Shown here one piece after another: positions 20,670 through 29,730 of a DNA stretch of 64,000 bases (position 1 is its first letter; each line of letters opens with the position of its first letter). A program made the position numbers and the translations under genes. Origin of the DNA: Propioniciclava sp. MC1595 (GTDB lineage: Bacteria; Actinomycetota; Actinomycetes; Propionibacteriales; Propionibacteriaceae); NCBI RefSeq assembly GCF_017569205.1, contig NZ_CP071870.1, positions 2,728,001 through 2,792,000 on the forward strand, given 5' to 3'. Below the pieces are notes generated by a model. The model was given only the letters and a program-made list of their open reading frames with translations. It was not told where the DNA came from and did no database searches.

Positions 20670-21310
20670 TGCGCCTTCCGGATGAATGCGAGCCGGTGTA
20701 GGACTCGGGTCGTGGCGTCCGTTTCGGAGACCTCGTGGCGGGCGTGGAGGATCTGCCGGTTGTCGATGAGCAGCATCTGGTTGGGTTGGGTCCAGCCGTG
20801 CTCGTGTGTGTCTTTCCGGTCTGCGAGGAACTGGGCGGCGATGCGAGCGCGCTGATCGCAGGGGGTCATGCACCCGGGGTCGTAGCGGATCCGGCTGCCG
20901 GTCGCCGCATGGGCCAGGAAGGGTTGGTTTCCGGATCGCACCAGGAAGATGCCGCTCAGCATGGCGTGCCACGGCACGGCCGAATCGCCGTGCGGCACGG
21001 CGCGGAGTGTGGTCGGGGTGGTGTTGGGCGCCTGGGCGAGCAGGACGATCCAGTCCGGAGGCTCAGGCAGGTGAGCGCCGTCGGTGTGGAGCGGCTGATG
21101 CCCGAGGCCGTAGGTGGCGCTCAAGGAGCGTGGGTGGGCCTGGGCCTGCGTCTGGGGGCGTAGGGCCGTGAGGGCTGGTTCATCGGAGCGCATCGGTACC
21201 TCTGCCCAGCCGAGATGTCGGGCAGCGTCCCGGAGTTGGGTGAGGGTGCAGGACCCTGTGGCCCAGGAGCCGTATGCCTCCTTGGCGAGGGCGCTGAGGT
21301 CGAAGCTCAT
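20666..21310 (-). CDS. TauD/TfdA-like Fe(II)/2-oxoglutarate dioxygenase
   Basis: This compact 214-residue protein has the iron-binding H-x-D pair in LHTDGAH (His75, Asp77). The distal part LLIDNRQILHARHEV supplies the third histidine (His189), and the following TRVLHRLAFIR holds the 2-oxoglutarate arginine, as in TauD and clavaminate-synthase enzymes. It is shorter than typical TauD (about 280 residues). Both ends overlap neighbours by 4 bp, so it is co-translated with the methylase and the HEPN protein. Family members hydroxylate small molecules; position within a methylase-helicase operon raises the possibility of acting on a nucleic-acid base or a nucleotide, which is speculation. Confidence 0.75.
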   Translation of the reverse strand: MSFDLSALAKEAYGSWATGSCTLTQLRDAARHLGWAEVPMRSDEPALTALRPQTQAQAHPRSLSATYGLGHQPLHTDGAHLPEPPDWIVLLAQAPNTTPTTLRAVPHGDSAVPWHAMLSGIFLVRSGNQPFLAHAATGSRIRYDPGCMTPCDQRARIAAQFLADRKDTHEHGWTQPNQMLLIDNRQILHARHEVSETDATTRVLHRLAFIRKAQ

Positions 21311-24093
21311 GAGCGCCTCCCTCGGGAGGCGATTCCGGTGGCGGTGAGCGGACCCGTGAGGTGTTCGTAGCGTTGGAACAAGACCCGCTGTCGCTCTTCC
21401 AGGGTGGGTGTTGTGCCTCGGGCGCCGAACGCCTTGTCGACTGCTGCGTCGAGGATGCGGTGGGCCTCTCTCAGGTCGGCGGGCATCACATCGGGGCGGT
21501 AGAGGTCGGCGAGGGTCCGCTGGGGATGGCGGTCCCGAGCGTCTTCGACCGAGCGACCTGCCGCGATGATGTCCCGGCGGGCGCCCTCGCCAAGGTCGGG
21601 CAGGGGCAGGTTGTTCCAGACGATGGTGTTCGAGAAGCGAAGATCGGACTTGAGTCTTCCTCCGACGGTGGCCTGCCAGGCCATGAACATGGCCGAGGAG
21701 ATGACGGCGAACAGCAGCCCGGTCGAGTCGTTGGCCGTGAAGGTGGCGTCACTGGCGATGACGTCTGGGGTGACCCTTCTGACGGGGTAATAGTCCCGCA
21801 GTTCGCTGGAGACCCTCGGGATGACCAGGTAGGGCTCTGTGTGCAGGGCGGGCCGTTGTCCGAAGAGGTGGGGGGTTTGGGCCATCTGGCGCGTGCTCGC
21901 GGCGGTGCTCTTGAGACGGAACAGCCGGACAGCATCCACCCGCTCGCGAAGGATGGCGCTGCGGTGCAGGTCAGCCGGGTCGAGGCCGGTGAGCCAGAGG
22001 CACCAGCGTTGCTTGCCGTGGAGGACTTCCTCGGCCCCGAGGAACGGCCGTAGGTAGCGCCGGGCGATCGGGTCGTGGAACACCCCGTCGTAGTCGGCGG
22101 GCAGGACGATGAGGTTGCCGTCGTCACGGGGCATATTGCCGAAGGTGGCCTCGGGCAGGCCGGGGACCAGTGGCTGGGACCGCTTGGTTACGAACACGTT
22201 GGGACCGTCGACGAGGTAGGCGTTGATGGTGGCGACCTGGCGTTCCGCACCCTGCTGCCCGGTGGCGGGGTGGTCGAAGAGACGGGGCTTGGCACCGTCG
22301 AGGGTCTTGGCGAACCCGACGATGACGCAGTGCACGGCAGCCTTACCGGCGGCTTCGGAGGTCCAGGGGAAGGTGCGGTGAGCGAACTTGATGCGCCACC
22401 CGGCTTCGAAGATGGGGGCGAACAGGTGGGGTACGGGGTCGCCTTGAGTGATGGAGTTGGTGGTGACGAACGCGAACTTGCCTGCGGTGTTCTGGAAGTA
22501 GTGCAACGACTTGGCGTGCCAACCGGTGACGTAGTCGAGTCGGCTGATGTCGTCCTTGCCCCACGCGTCACGCAGTTCCTCGGCTTGGGCATCCGAGCGG
22601 GTCGCGTGCCCGAGGAACGGAGGGTTGCCGGCGACGATCGTGTCTTCGGTGGGTGGGCAGACCAGGGCCCAGTCGAGCTTCAACGCACTGACGTTGCTGA
22701 CGATGGTGGCCTGCTCGTGAATGGGGAGCCGGTCGGGGGCCCATCCGAGTCGTTCGGTGAGTTTGAGATCGCATTGCCGGTCGATGAGGAACATGGCGGT
22801 TTCGGCGATGCGGGCCGGCCATTCGTCGATTTCGATGCCGTAGAAGTGGTCGAGGGTGACTTTGAGCCCGTAGTTGGCCAGGAGCATGGCGGGGTCGCCG
22901 GTGATCTCTTGGAGCCGTTCCATGATCGCCAACTCGAGGTCGCGGAGTTCGCGGTAGGCGACGATGATGAAGTTGCCGCAGCCGCAGGCGGGGTCGAGGT
23001 AGCGGATCCGGCCGAGCTTGTCGCGGAGCTTGCGGAGCCGGTCGGCTTCGTACTTGCCCAGGGTCTTGATGTGGTCGAACTCAGCCCGTAGTTCGTCGAG
23101 GAAGAGCGGGTTGAGGGTCTTGAGGATGTTCTCCTCGGAGGTGTAGTGCTCCCCGAGTTCGCGGCGGGTTTGGGCGTCGCGAACTGATTGGAACATGGAG
23201 CCGAAGATGGCAGGGCTGATGGTCTGCCAGTCGCGGTCGCAGGCGTCGAGGACTGCGGCGCGGAACTCGGCGTTCATGGCGGGCAGGGTGAGGTGCTCGT
23301 TGAAGATGCCGCCGTTGACGTAGCGGAAGCCGTCCAGCTCTGGCCCGATGTCGCCGCGTTCCTTGGGAGGGGTGTCGAGGTAGGCGAACAGCCTGGTGAG
23401 CTTGGCACCGATGTCGGAGCCGTCGGCAGCGGTGTGATCACGGATGAAGTCCTGGAACAGGCCCTCGGGCCACATGTCGGTGTCATCGCCGAACATGAGG
23501 AAGAGAATCCGGGCCAGGGTCACCGAGATCTCGTGGTCGCGTACCTTCGGGTCTTTGGTGGACGGATAGGCCTTTTCCATGGCGGCGTACAGGCGGGCCA
23601 TGAGCTTGGAGGCGTACTTGGTTTCGTTCTGGGCTTCGACGTCGAACGCCTGCCGCACTTTGGCCAGGACGGAGTTGCTGTCGAGGAGGACGTCGAACGG
23701 GAGCCGGATGACGTCGAGCTTGGCGGCGAAGCGGGGGTCGGGGTCGCCGTTGCGATGCTTGTGTCGGCTCAGCCGGGTGGTCGTGGAGTTGCCGACGGCG
23801 CGACGGACGGGCCAGCGCCACACCTGCTCGCTGTCGTCGTGGAAGATCACGATCCGGTCAGTGCTGGTCTTGGCGAGTTGTTGGTCGAGCATGGCTTCGA
23901 GCTTGGAGTCGGGTTTCTCGTTGACGACCCACACGCGCAGTCCCTTGTAGGACGAGACGTTGGTCGCGGTGACGGGCCGACCTTCGTGTTCGTAGGTCAC
24001 CGGAGGGTGGTCGGGCCGGGACCAGTTCAAGTCGATCAGGAAGAGCTTCTGGTAGTCGCGCCGCTCGGCTTGTTCGATGAGTGTGCTGGTCAT
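21307..24093 (-). CDS. MmeI-like class I adenine-specific DNA methyltransferase
   Basis: This 928-residue protein has SAM motif I as DPACGCGNF (about 366-374) and the amino-methylase motif NPPF (490-493), followed by a long C-terminal part that resembles the target-recognition region of MmeI / type IIL enzymes. Residues 1-110 form a separate N-terminal domain (DYQKLFLIDLNW ... IVIFHDDSEQVWRW) with no clear nuclease motif, so it may only modify DNA. Overlaps of 4 bp link it to the helicase upstream and the dioxygenase downstream. Methylases of this type occur in BREX (PglX) and DISARM (DrmMI) systems, but the core partners of those systems are absent here. Confidence 0.85.
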   Translation of the reverse strand: MTSTLIEQAERRDYQKLFLIDLNWSRPDHPPVTYEHEGRPVTATNVSSYKGLRVWVVNEKPDSKLEAMLDQQLAKTSTDRIVIFHDDSEQVWRWPVRRAVGNSTTTRLSRHKHRNGDPDPRFAAKLDVIRLPFDVLLDSNSVLAKVRQAFDVEAQNETKYASKLMARLYAAMEKAYPSTKDPKVRDHEISVTLARILFLMFGDDTDMWPEGLFQDFIRDHTAADGSDIGAKLTRLFAYLDTPPKERGDIGPELDGFRYVNGGIFNEHLTLPAMNAEFRAAVLDACDRDWQTISPAIFGSMFQSVRDAQTRRELGEHYTSEENILKTLNPLFLDELRAEFDHIKTLGKYEADRLRKLRDKLGRIRYLDPACGCGNFIIVAYRELRDLELAIMERLQEITGDPAMLLANYGLKVTLDHFYGIEIDEWPARIAETAMFLIDRQCDLKLTERLGWAPDRLPIHEQATIVSNVSALKLDWALVCPPTEDTIVAGNPPFLGHATRSDAQAEELRDAWGKDDISRLDYVTGWHAKSLHYFQNTAGKFAFVTTNSITQGDPVPHLFAPIFEAGWRIKFAHRTFPWTSEAAGKAAVHCVIVGFAKTLDGAKPRLFDHPATGQQGAERQVATINAYLVDGPNVFVTKRSQPLVPGLPEATFGNMPRDDGNLIVLPADYDGVFHDPIARRYLRPFLGAEEVLHGKQRWCLWLTGLDPADLHRSAILRERVDAVRLFRLKSTAASTRQMAQTPHLFGQRPALHTEPYLVIPRVSSELRDYYPVRRVTPDVIASDATFTANDSTGLLFAVISSAMFMAWQATVGGRLKSDLRFSNTIVWNNLPLPDLGEGARRDIIAAGRSVEDARDRHPQRTLADLYRPDVMPADLREAHRILDAAVDKAFGARGTTPTLEERQRVLFQRYEHLTGPLTATGIASRGRRS

Positions 24094-27000
24094 GCGTCCT
24101 GGACTCCTAGTGAGCAGACGATCTTGATGGTGTCGGTGTCGGCGCCGCCGATGACGAGTCGGTCTTCGTCGTGGAGTTGGTTGATCAGGTCAACGAGGTC
24201 GTCGAGGCTGTACTTGTTCCGCCGTGCTTGGGTTAGTCGCATGGTGGCGTGCTCGGTAAGTGGGCGCTCGTGCAGTGCATCGAGTGCCTCGGTGGCCTTT
24301 CCACCGAAGAGGGTGCCCCCGAGACGTCCCCAGGCCCACTTGCGGATGCCTTTGAGGTTGCCGGCGGCGACCGTTTCGGTCTTGAGGGGGCCTTGGACGA
24401 GGGCCTCTTCGCGTTCGAAGTGGTCCGCGCGTAGGGGGGCGGTGGGCGTGTCGGGTTCGGCCCGGAAGATGCGGAGGGCTTCCAGGGGGGTCAGGATGCG
24501 TTGCTCGGTGTTGGTGGAGGTGGCGAACGCGTCGACGCCGGAGGTGGTCGCGACGTAGCAGGTGACGCTGCCGTGGTTTTCGTGGAAGTGCTGGGCTCGG
24601 GTGGAGTGGATCATGTCCTGCATGCCGAGCACCTTGGTCGTGATCGTGGGGTGGTGCTCCAGGGCTTTGGACCAGACCAGCCAAGCTTCGCTGACGGAGT
24701 CTGCTTCGGCTTCGTCGTCGCTGTCGTCGTCGGTGATGCGGCCCTTGTAAAAGTCGTCGAGGATCTTGATTTCCCGCTCGCCACCGAAGAACTTCTCGTC
24801 TGAGCCGAAGGCTTCCGCGGCGGCCCCGAGCCGGTCTTTGATGCGTTGCCGCAGCCGGATCTGTTGCTCGATCTTCTCGTGGGTGACCAGGTACAGGTGC
24901 ACGGTCTTGGACTTCTGGCCGATCCGGTCGACGCGGCCGGCCCGCTGGATGATCCGGATGATGGCCCAGGGCAGGTCGTAGTTGACGACGATGTGAGCGT
25001 CTTGCAGGTTCTGGCCCTCGGAGAGGACGTCGGTGGCGATGAGGACGTCGATCGGGTCCTCGATGGCGGCGGGGTCGACGACGACTTGGCTGGGCAGCTT
25101 GTTGGAGTGCGGAGAGAACCGGCGTGCGATGCCGGCAGGGTTGTCGGTGTCGCCGGTGGCGAGCCCGACGTGGTCGATGCCGGCGCTTGTGAGGGCGTCG
25201 GCGATGTATTCGGCGGTGTCGCTGTACTCGGTGAACACGAGGACCTTTTCGCCGGCGTGTTGGGTGGTGAGCAGGTCGACGAGCGCGTTCATCTTGGAGT
25301 CCCTGGTGGGGTCCCAGTTCCCGAACCGGTCGAGCAGCCCGGTGATGGTGTCGTTGTCCTTGGCGAGGTCCTTGCGCAGGGTGGTCTTGAACACGGTCGA
25401 GTTGACCCATTTGGTTTTCGCGGGCGGGGACTTCATCAAGGTGGTGTAGCGGGTCGCGATGCTGCCGTGCAGGTCGCCGTCGCCTTCGATGTCGTCGTCG
25501 GTGACGGCGATCTGCTTGTCGGTGAAGGAGCCGAGCGGGATGGGGAGCTTGTTGTCGATGGCGTGGAGGAACAGCTCGTTGCGGGCCCGCTGGCGTTGCA
25601 GGGACAGGATGAAGGAGTGTCCCGAGGACGAGAGCCGTTTGAAGAGGCTGATCCGGACGAAGCCGCTGACGTTGCCGCGGCCGGAGCGGATGTCGTCGAG
25701 GTTCTTGGTGTCAGTGGGGGTGTGGGGGGCGCGGGGGTTGTCGTAGTCGGCGAGCCGGTAGCGGGGCAGGATCAGGTCACGGATGGCGTCGAGGGTGGCG
25801 TTGTCCTCCATGAGGGCCGCGGGGTCGTCGCTGGTGAACGCGTGACTCAGCGGGGTCGCAATGCGGGTGGGGAAGTGGAACTTCTCGCCGTTGGCGAACT
25901 GCAGGTACTCCCGTTCGGACTGGGTGCCGTCGGGGTTGGTGACGAGTTCCTTCCGGGCGGTCCGTTTGATGAAGGAGCGGGTGCGGCGCACGAGGTGGTC
26001 GCTCATGAGCCGCTTCCAGTCCTCGGGTTCTTCGGAGCGGCGGAACGCGGTCAGGGTGTTGATCTTCCCGTCGACCTTGCTAGCAAGGTTGGGGTCGGCG
26101 CGGAGGGCTTCGGTGGGGACGAGGCCCAGGTCGTCGTCCTCGTCGATGTAGAGGCCGATCTGGTTGGCGACGTCGGTGAACGCGAGGTTGTACGGGGTGG
26201 CCGTCAGCAGCAGCACCTTGGAGCCGTTGGCGCGGATGTAGCGGTGGATCGCCTCGTAGGCGATGGTGCCGTTGTTGCGCAGGTTGTGTGACTCGTCGCA
26301 GATGACCAGGTTGAACCGTTTGAGTTCGGGGAGGACCTTGTCGACCATGGAGTAGGGCACGACCCGGCCGTTGATGTCGTAGGCCTCGAGGTGTTCGGTC
26401 CACATGGGTTCCAGGTTCTTGGGGCACAGCACGAGGGTGGAGTAGTCCTCGGCGGCTTGGAGCATCAGGGCGGTGGCGACGGCGGTGAGGGTCTTGCCCA
26501 GGCCGACGACGTCGCCGAGCATGGTTCCGCCGCGGCGCACGATCCGCCTCGACAGGGTCCGGACGGCACTTTCCTGGTAGTCGAGCAGCAGGGTGCTCAT
26601 CGAGGTGGGCAGGACGTAGCCCATCCCGTCACGGGCGTCCTGGGCCAGGGAGTGGCAGACCTTGAGGTACACCTCGAACGGGGTGGGCTGTTGGTCGTCG
26701 GCCCACGAGTCGGCGATGAGGTCGATGATCTCTTCGGTGATGGTCAGGGAGAACGGGTCGTTCCAGCGCTCGTCGAACCATGTCGCGAGCTTGGTGGTGG
26801 CGTCGGAGTCCTGCACGTCGATGTTGAGTTCGAGGTTGCGGTGGAGTCCGGCGCCGGTCAGGTTGGAGGAGCCGACGTACGCCCAGCAGGAGCCGTGCTT
26901 CTTGTCGGGGGCGTGGAAGATGTAGGTCTTGCCGTGCAGCGGCTTTTCGGTGAAGACCTTCATGTCGACCAGACCGTCGTGGAGTTGGCGTTTGAGGGTT

Positions 27001-27383
27001 TGCAGGGTCTTCTGCCCGCTGGCGGTGGCGAGGCCACGCATCAGTTGGGTGCGGAGGTGCTTGACGAGGCGGTCGCGGCGAGCGAGGGCCTTTTCACGGT
27101 CGTGGATGTCGGAGCCGTAGGCGGGCGGCTGCACCTGGTCCTGCAGCGAGTTGAGCAGTTGCTCCGGCTCGGCCGGGGCGATCATCCCGACGAGGATCCG
27201 GGCGGTGGCGCGGGCTCCTGGCGCGGGGGTCGGTTTGGTGTCGATGATGTCGGCGAAGGTGGACCAGCCGCGCAGGTCGAAGTAGCCGGTGGCCACATCG
27301 ACGGTGTCGAAGTCCTTCAGGGAGTCGACCAGGGCCAGCCCGAGCCGGGTGTCGTCGGTGATGTTGTCGAAGATGTTGGGCAC
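24090..27383 (-). CDS. PLD-domain / SNF2-family helicase
   Basis: This 1097-residue protein has an N-terminal phospholipase-D-like domain with HGK (150-152) and GSSNLTGAGL (171-180), a single HKD-type site that would need dimerisation. It is followed by a SNF2 motor with GDVVGLGKT (290-298), DESH (363-366), TATPYNL, and the C-terminal helicase part with VLSEGQNLQDA and QRAGRVDRIGQ. The GTG at 27383 is preceded by an AAGGGG ribosome site; the open frame further upstream overlaps tnpC and was not used. PLD-SNF2 proteins pair with methylases in several defence loci. The stop overlaps the methylase ATG. No DrmA/DrmB-like partner is nearby. Confidence 0.88.
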   Translation of the reverse strand: MPNIFDNITDDTRLGLALVDSLKDFDTVDVATGYFDLRGWSTFADIIDTKPTPAPGARATARILVGMIAPAEPEQLLNSLQDQVQPPAYGSDIHDREKALARRDRLVKHLRTQLMRGLATASGQKTLQTLKRQLHDGLVDMKVFTEKPLHGKTYIFHAPDKKHGSCWAYVGSSNLTGAGLHRNLELNIDVQDSDATTKLATWFDERWNDPFSLTITEEIIDLIADSWADDQQPTPFEVYLKVCHSLAQDARDGMGYVLPTSMSTLLLDYQESAVRTLSRRIVRRGGTMLGDVVGLGKTLTAVATALMLQAAEDYSTLVLCPKNLEPMWTEHLEAYDINGRVVPYSMVDKVLPELKRFNLVICDESHNLRNNGTIAYEAIHRYIRANGSKVLLLTATPYNLAFTDVANQIGLYIDEDDDLGLVPTEALRADPNLASKVDGKINTLTAFRRSEEPEDWKRLMSDHLVRRTRSFIKRTARKELVTNPDGTQSEREYLQFANGEKFHFPTRIATPLSHAFTSDDPAALMEDNATLDAIRDLILPRYRLADYDNPRAPHTPTDTKNLDDIRSGRGNVSGFVRISLFKRLSSSGHSFILSLQRQRARNELFLHAIDNKLPIPLGSFTDKQIAVTDDDIEGDGDLHGSIATRYTTLMKSPPAKTKWVNSTVFKTTLRKDLAKDNDTITGLLDRFGNWDPTRDSKMNALVDLLTTQHAGEKVLVFTEYSDTAEYIADALTSAGIDHVGLATGDTDNPAGIARRFSPHSNKLPSQVVVDPAAIEDPIDVLIATDVLSEGQNLQDAHIVVNYDLPWAIIRIIQRAGRVDRIGQKSKTVHLYLVTHEKIEQQIRLRQRIKDRLGAAAEAFGSDEKFFGGEREIKILDDFYKGRITDDDSDDEAEADSVSEAWLVWSKALEHHPTITTKVLGMQDMIHSTRAQHFHENHGSVTCYVATTSGVDAFATSTNTEQRILTPLEALRIFRAEPDTPTAPLRADHFEREEALVQGPLKTETVAAGNLKGIRKWAWGRLGGTLFGGKATEALDALHERPLTEHATMRLTQARRNKYSLDDLVDLINQLHDEDRLVIGGADTDTIKIVCSLGVQDA

Positions 27384-27448
27384 TGCTGGTTCCCCTTGGT
27401 TCTTGGTGGACGGCGCGGGTCGTCGGCGGCTGACGCGCGTTGGGCTGG

Positions 27449-27847
27449 TTAGGTGACGGGACGCAACGTGGGCGGCCCGGGTGGGGCCCCTGGCCGGGGT
27501 GGGGTGCGCGCTTCGAGGGCTTCGACGGCGACGAGCCGCTCGAGCATGGCGGTGGTGGCCTTGGCTTGGCGTAGCTCGGTGCGGAGACGCTGGTTCTCTT
27601 TCAGCAGGTCCTGAACTTGCGTCTTCAGTAGCCGGACCGGTTCCGGATCCTGTCCGTGTCGGGTGACACGGGCCCGGAACTCGTCTTGGAGGTCTTGGTG
27701 GCGGTGGGTCAGGAGCCATCGCTTGACGCCGGCCTCCTCCGCGAGGGACTTGATGGTGAGCTTCCCGTCGGAGCGGCTGGGTTGGCCGTCGAGGAGACGC
27801 CCCATCGCATCGCGGATCGCTTGGCGCTCGGACTCGTGTTCGGTCAC
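27449..27847 (-). CDS. TnpC-like small coiled-coil transposition protein
   Basis: This 132-residue basic protein has an N-terminal helix-turn-helix-like part (LTIKSLAEEAGVKRWLLTHRH) and a C-terminal coiled coil (VQDLLKENQRLRTELRQAKATTAML). In size and layout it matches TnpC of Tn554, which assists the two tyrosine recombinases. The ATG overlaps the stop of the third recombinase. It sits at the junction between the mobility genes and the cargo; 65 bp separate it from the helicase start. Confidence 0.7.
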   Translation of the reverse strand: MTEHESERQAIRDAMGRLLDGQPSRSDGKLTIKSLAEEAGVKRWLLTHRHQDLQDEFRARVTRHGQDPEPVRLLKTQVQDLLKENQRLRTELRQAKATTAMLERLVAVEALEARTPPRPGAPPGPPTLRPVT

Positions 27848-29730
27848 GGTGGTCCTGCCGGGGTGTCGTGGTGGGCTTGGATGATCGCTTCGCGGCGGGA
27901 GATCTGCAGTTCGATGCGATGACGCAGTGGGGCGGGCGTCAGGGGCGCGGCGAGTTCGGCCTGCAAGGCCGCCAGGTCAGCCTCGACGGCGGCGATGTGA
28001 CGGTCGGTGCGGGCGATGTTGGCGCAGCGGTCTTCGCAGGCGGTCAGATCCGGTGTCGTCGAGGCGGTGGTGGGGCTGTTTCCCTTGCGGCACAGGGCCT
28101 TTCGGGCATCGAAACAGCAGGCGAGAGTTTGCCCGGCCGCGTCGTGGACGCGCAGGTCGGGGTTGGCCAGGAGCGCGGCCGTCTGCTTGGGGGTCAAGGA
28201 CAGGCCTTGGTAGCGGTGCTGGTACTCGGTGACGGCGGCGCGGTAGCGGCCGGCGGCGGGCCCGCTGACCGTCGGGTGAGCCTGGAGGTGGTCGGCGGCC
28301 CGGTGCAGGGTGTCGCTGATGGCGAAGGCTTCCTCCATCGGGAACAGGTCGCGGAGCCCGGCCGAGACGCGGCCACCGTACCCGTCGGTGGTGGCCGCGT
28401 GGAGGTGCCCGTACTGGACCCCCAGGGCGACCCGGCCGCGGGGCCGACGGTAGATGAACCAGGCCAAGGTGCGCCGCAACCGACGCAGGCTGATGTTGCC
28501 GTCGGGATCGGCCGGGATCGCTTCGCCGGGCCGGTTGAGTTCAACCGCTCGGCGGTTGCACCACGCGATCAGGTGCTCGATGGACGCCCGGACGCGGCTC
28601 GAGGACGGCGCCCCAGCATCGAGAACGACGGTGGGCTTGAGCCGCGCTTTGAACAAGCTGTCGGTGAACAGCAGGTCCTCGGTGTGCAGCGCTTCCATGA
28701 CGGCGATCGCGTCGGCCACCGGCTTGATCGCGGCCCAGGGAACGTCCCGCTCGACGCCTGCGGGAATGCTGCGACCGTCGGCAACGGCCGACTTGTAGGT
28801 CCGGCCACGAATCGCGTACGCGCCGGAGGGTCGACCGCCGTCCATGGTGGGGGTGCAGCAACCGCGACGCAGTCCGAGGACCTCGTCGGCGCGCATCCCG
28901 GCCAGGTAGGCGATGGTGATCAGGCAGGCGGTGGTGAGGCTGCGCCGCAGCGGGTCGACCTGGCGGGGGGTGACCTCCCCGGTCCAGGTCCCGACCGTCG
29001 GGATCGGCGCTGCTCCCCCAAGCGGTCCGGTCGCGGCTGGGTTCGGGGTGCGCAGCAGGGACACCACGTGCGGCGCATCCTCGATGAGACGCAAGCACCA
29101 CACCAGCACGGCGGACATGGTGACGGGGTGGATGGGTGCCGACTTGTTTTCGGCGGTCCATTCGCTCTTGCCGACGATCTGCTCGATGCCCTCGCGTTCC
29201 CAGAAGGGTTGACGGAGCCGGCCGGAACGGCGCAGGTAGGGAGCCATCAGCCAGAGCCGGGACAGGGCGAACAAGCGTCGGCTCTTGGGGTTCTGCCCGA
29301 CCGGGGCGGACGCGACCTGCTCCGCGTACTCGTACAGGTCCTGCTCGGTCACCTCGTCAAGGGTGCGGGTGCCGCGCGCCTCGAGCCAACTGAGGAACGG
29401 TCTGAGGTCCTGGAACAGGGTCGTCAGCGTGGACGGCGAGAGCCGCTTGCGGGCGCTGGCAGGCCGGTCGAGTTGCTCCAGCGGGGTATCGATGGTCAGC
29501 AACAGGTGGAAGAAGTGTTTGATGTCGGGGCGCAGCACGGCCGGGACATGGGTGAAGTGCAGCACGATCCAGCGAGTGGTCGGTCGGGGGCACAACGGGG
29601 ACAGGTCCCACGTGTCGTCTTCGAAACGTGCCCCGCCGGGCACTACCAGCGTGCCTGGGGGTGGCAGGAGTGGTTCGCCGGCGGTGATCGTCGGGTGGTC
29701 GCGCCAGGCTGGGGAGGTGAGGGCACTCAT
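27844..29730 (-). CDS. Large tyrosine recombinase (TnpB-like)
   Basis: At 628 residues it has the size of Tn554 TnpB (630). A SAM-like core-binding domain occupies about residues 70-200. The catalytic domain shows AGMRADEVLGL (first Arg), LRRLRRTLAWFIYRRP in place of the usual HxLRH, GHLHAATTDGY, and a C-terminal Cys-rich tail (ACCFDARKALC, CEDRCANIAR) that may bind zinc. The ATG overlaps the stop of the second recombinase by 4 bp. The altered HxxR box is notable, but divergent boxes are known in this clade. Confidence 0.82.
   Translation of the reverse strand: MSALTSPAWRDHPTITAGEPLLPPPGTLVVPGGARFEDDTWDLSPLCPRPTTRWIVLHFTHVPAVLRPDIKHFFHLLLTIDTPLEQLDRPASARKRLSPSTLTTLFQDLRPFLSWLEARGTRTLDEVTEQDLYEYAEQVASAPVGQNPKSRRLFALSRLWLMAPYLRRSGRLRQPFWEREGIEQIVGKSEWTAENKSAPIHPVTMSAVLVWCLRLIEDAPHVVSLLRTPNPAATGPLGGAAPIPTVGTWTGEVTPRQVDPLRRSLTTACLITIAYLAGMRADEVLGLRRGCCTPTMDGGRPSGAYAIRGRTYKSAVADGRSIPAGVERDVPWAAIKPVADAIAVMEALHTEDLLFTDSLFKARLKPTVVLDAGAPSSSRVRASIEHLIAWCNRRAVELNRPGEAIPADPDGNISLRRLRRTLAWFIYRRPRGRVALGVQYGHLHAATTDGYGGRVSAGLRDLFPMEEAFAISDTLHRAADHLQAHPTVSGPAAGRYRAAVTEYQHRYQGLSLTPKQTAALLANPDLRVHDAAGQTLACCFDARKALCRKGNSPTTASTTPDLTACEDRCANIARTDRHIAAVEADLAALQAELAAPLTPAPLRHRIELQISRREAIIQAHHDTPAGPP

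Noticed and set aside
21307-27383. Complete DISARM or BREX system
   Set aside because: Only helicase- and methylase-type parts are present; DrmA, DrmB, PglZ, BrxC and other core genes are absent.
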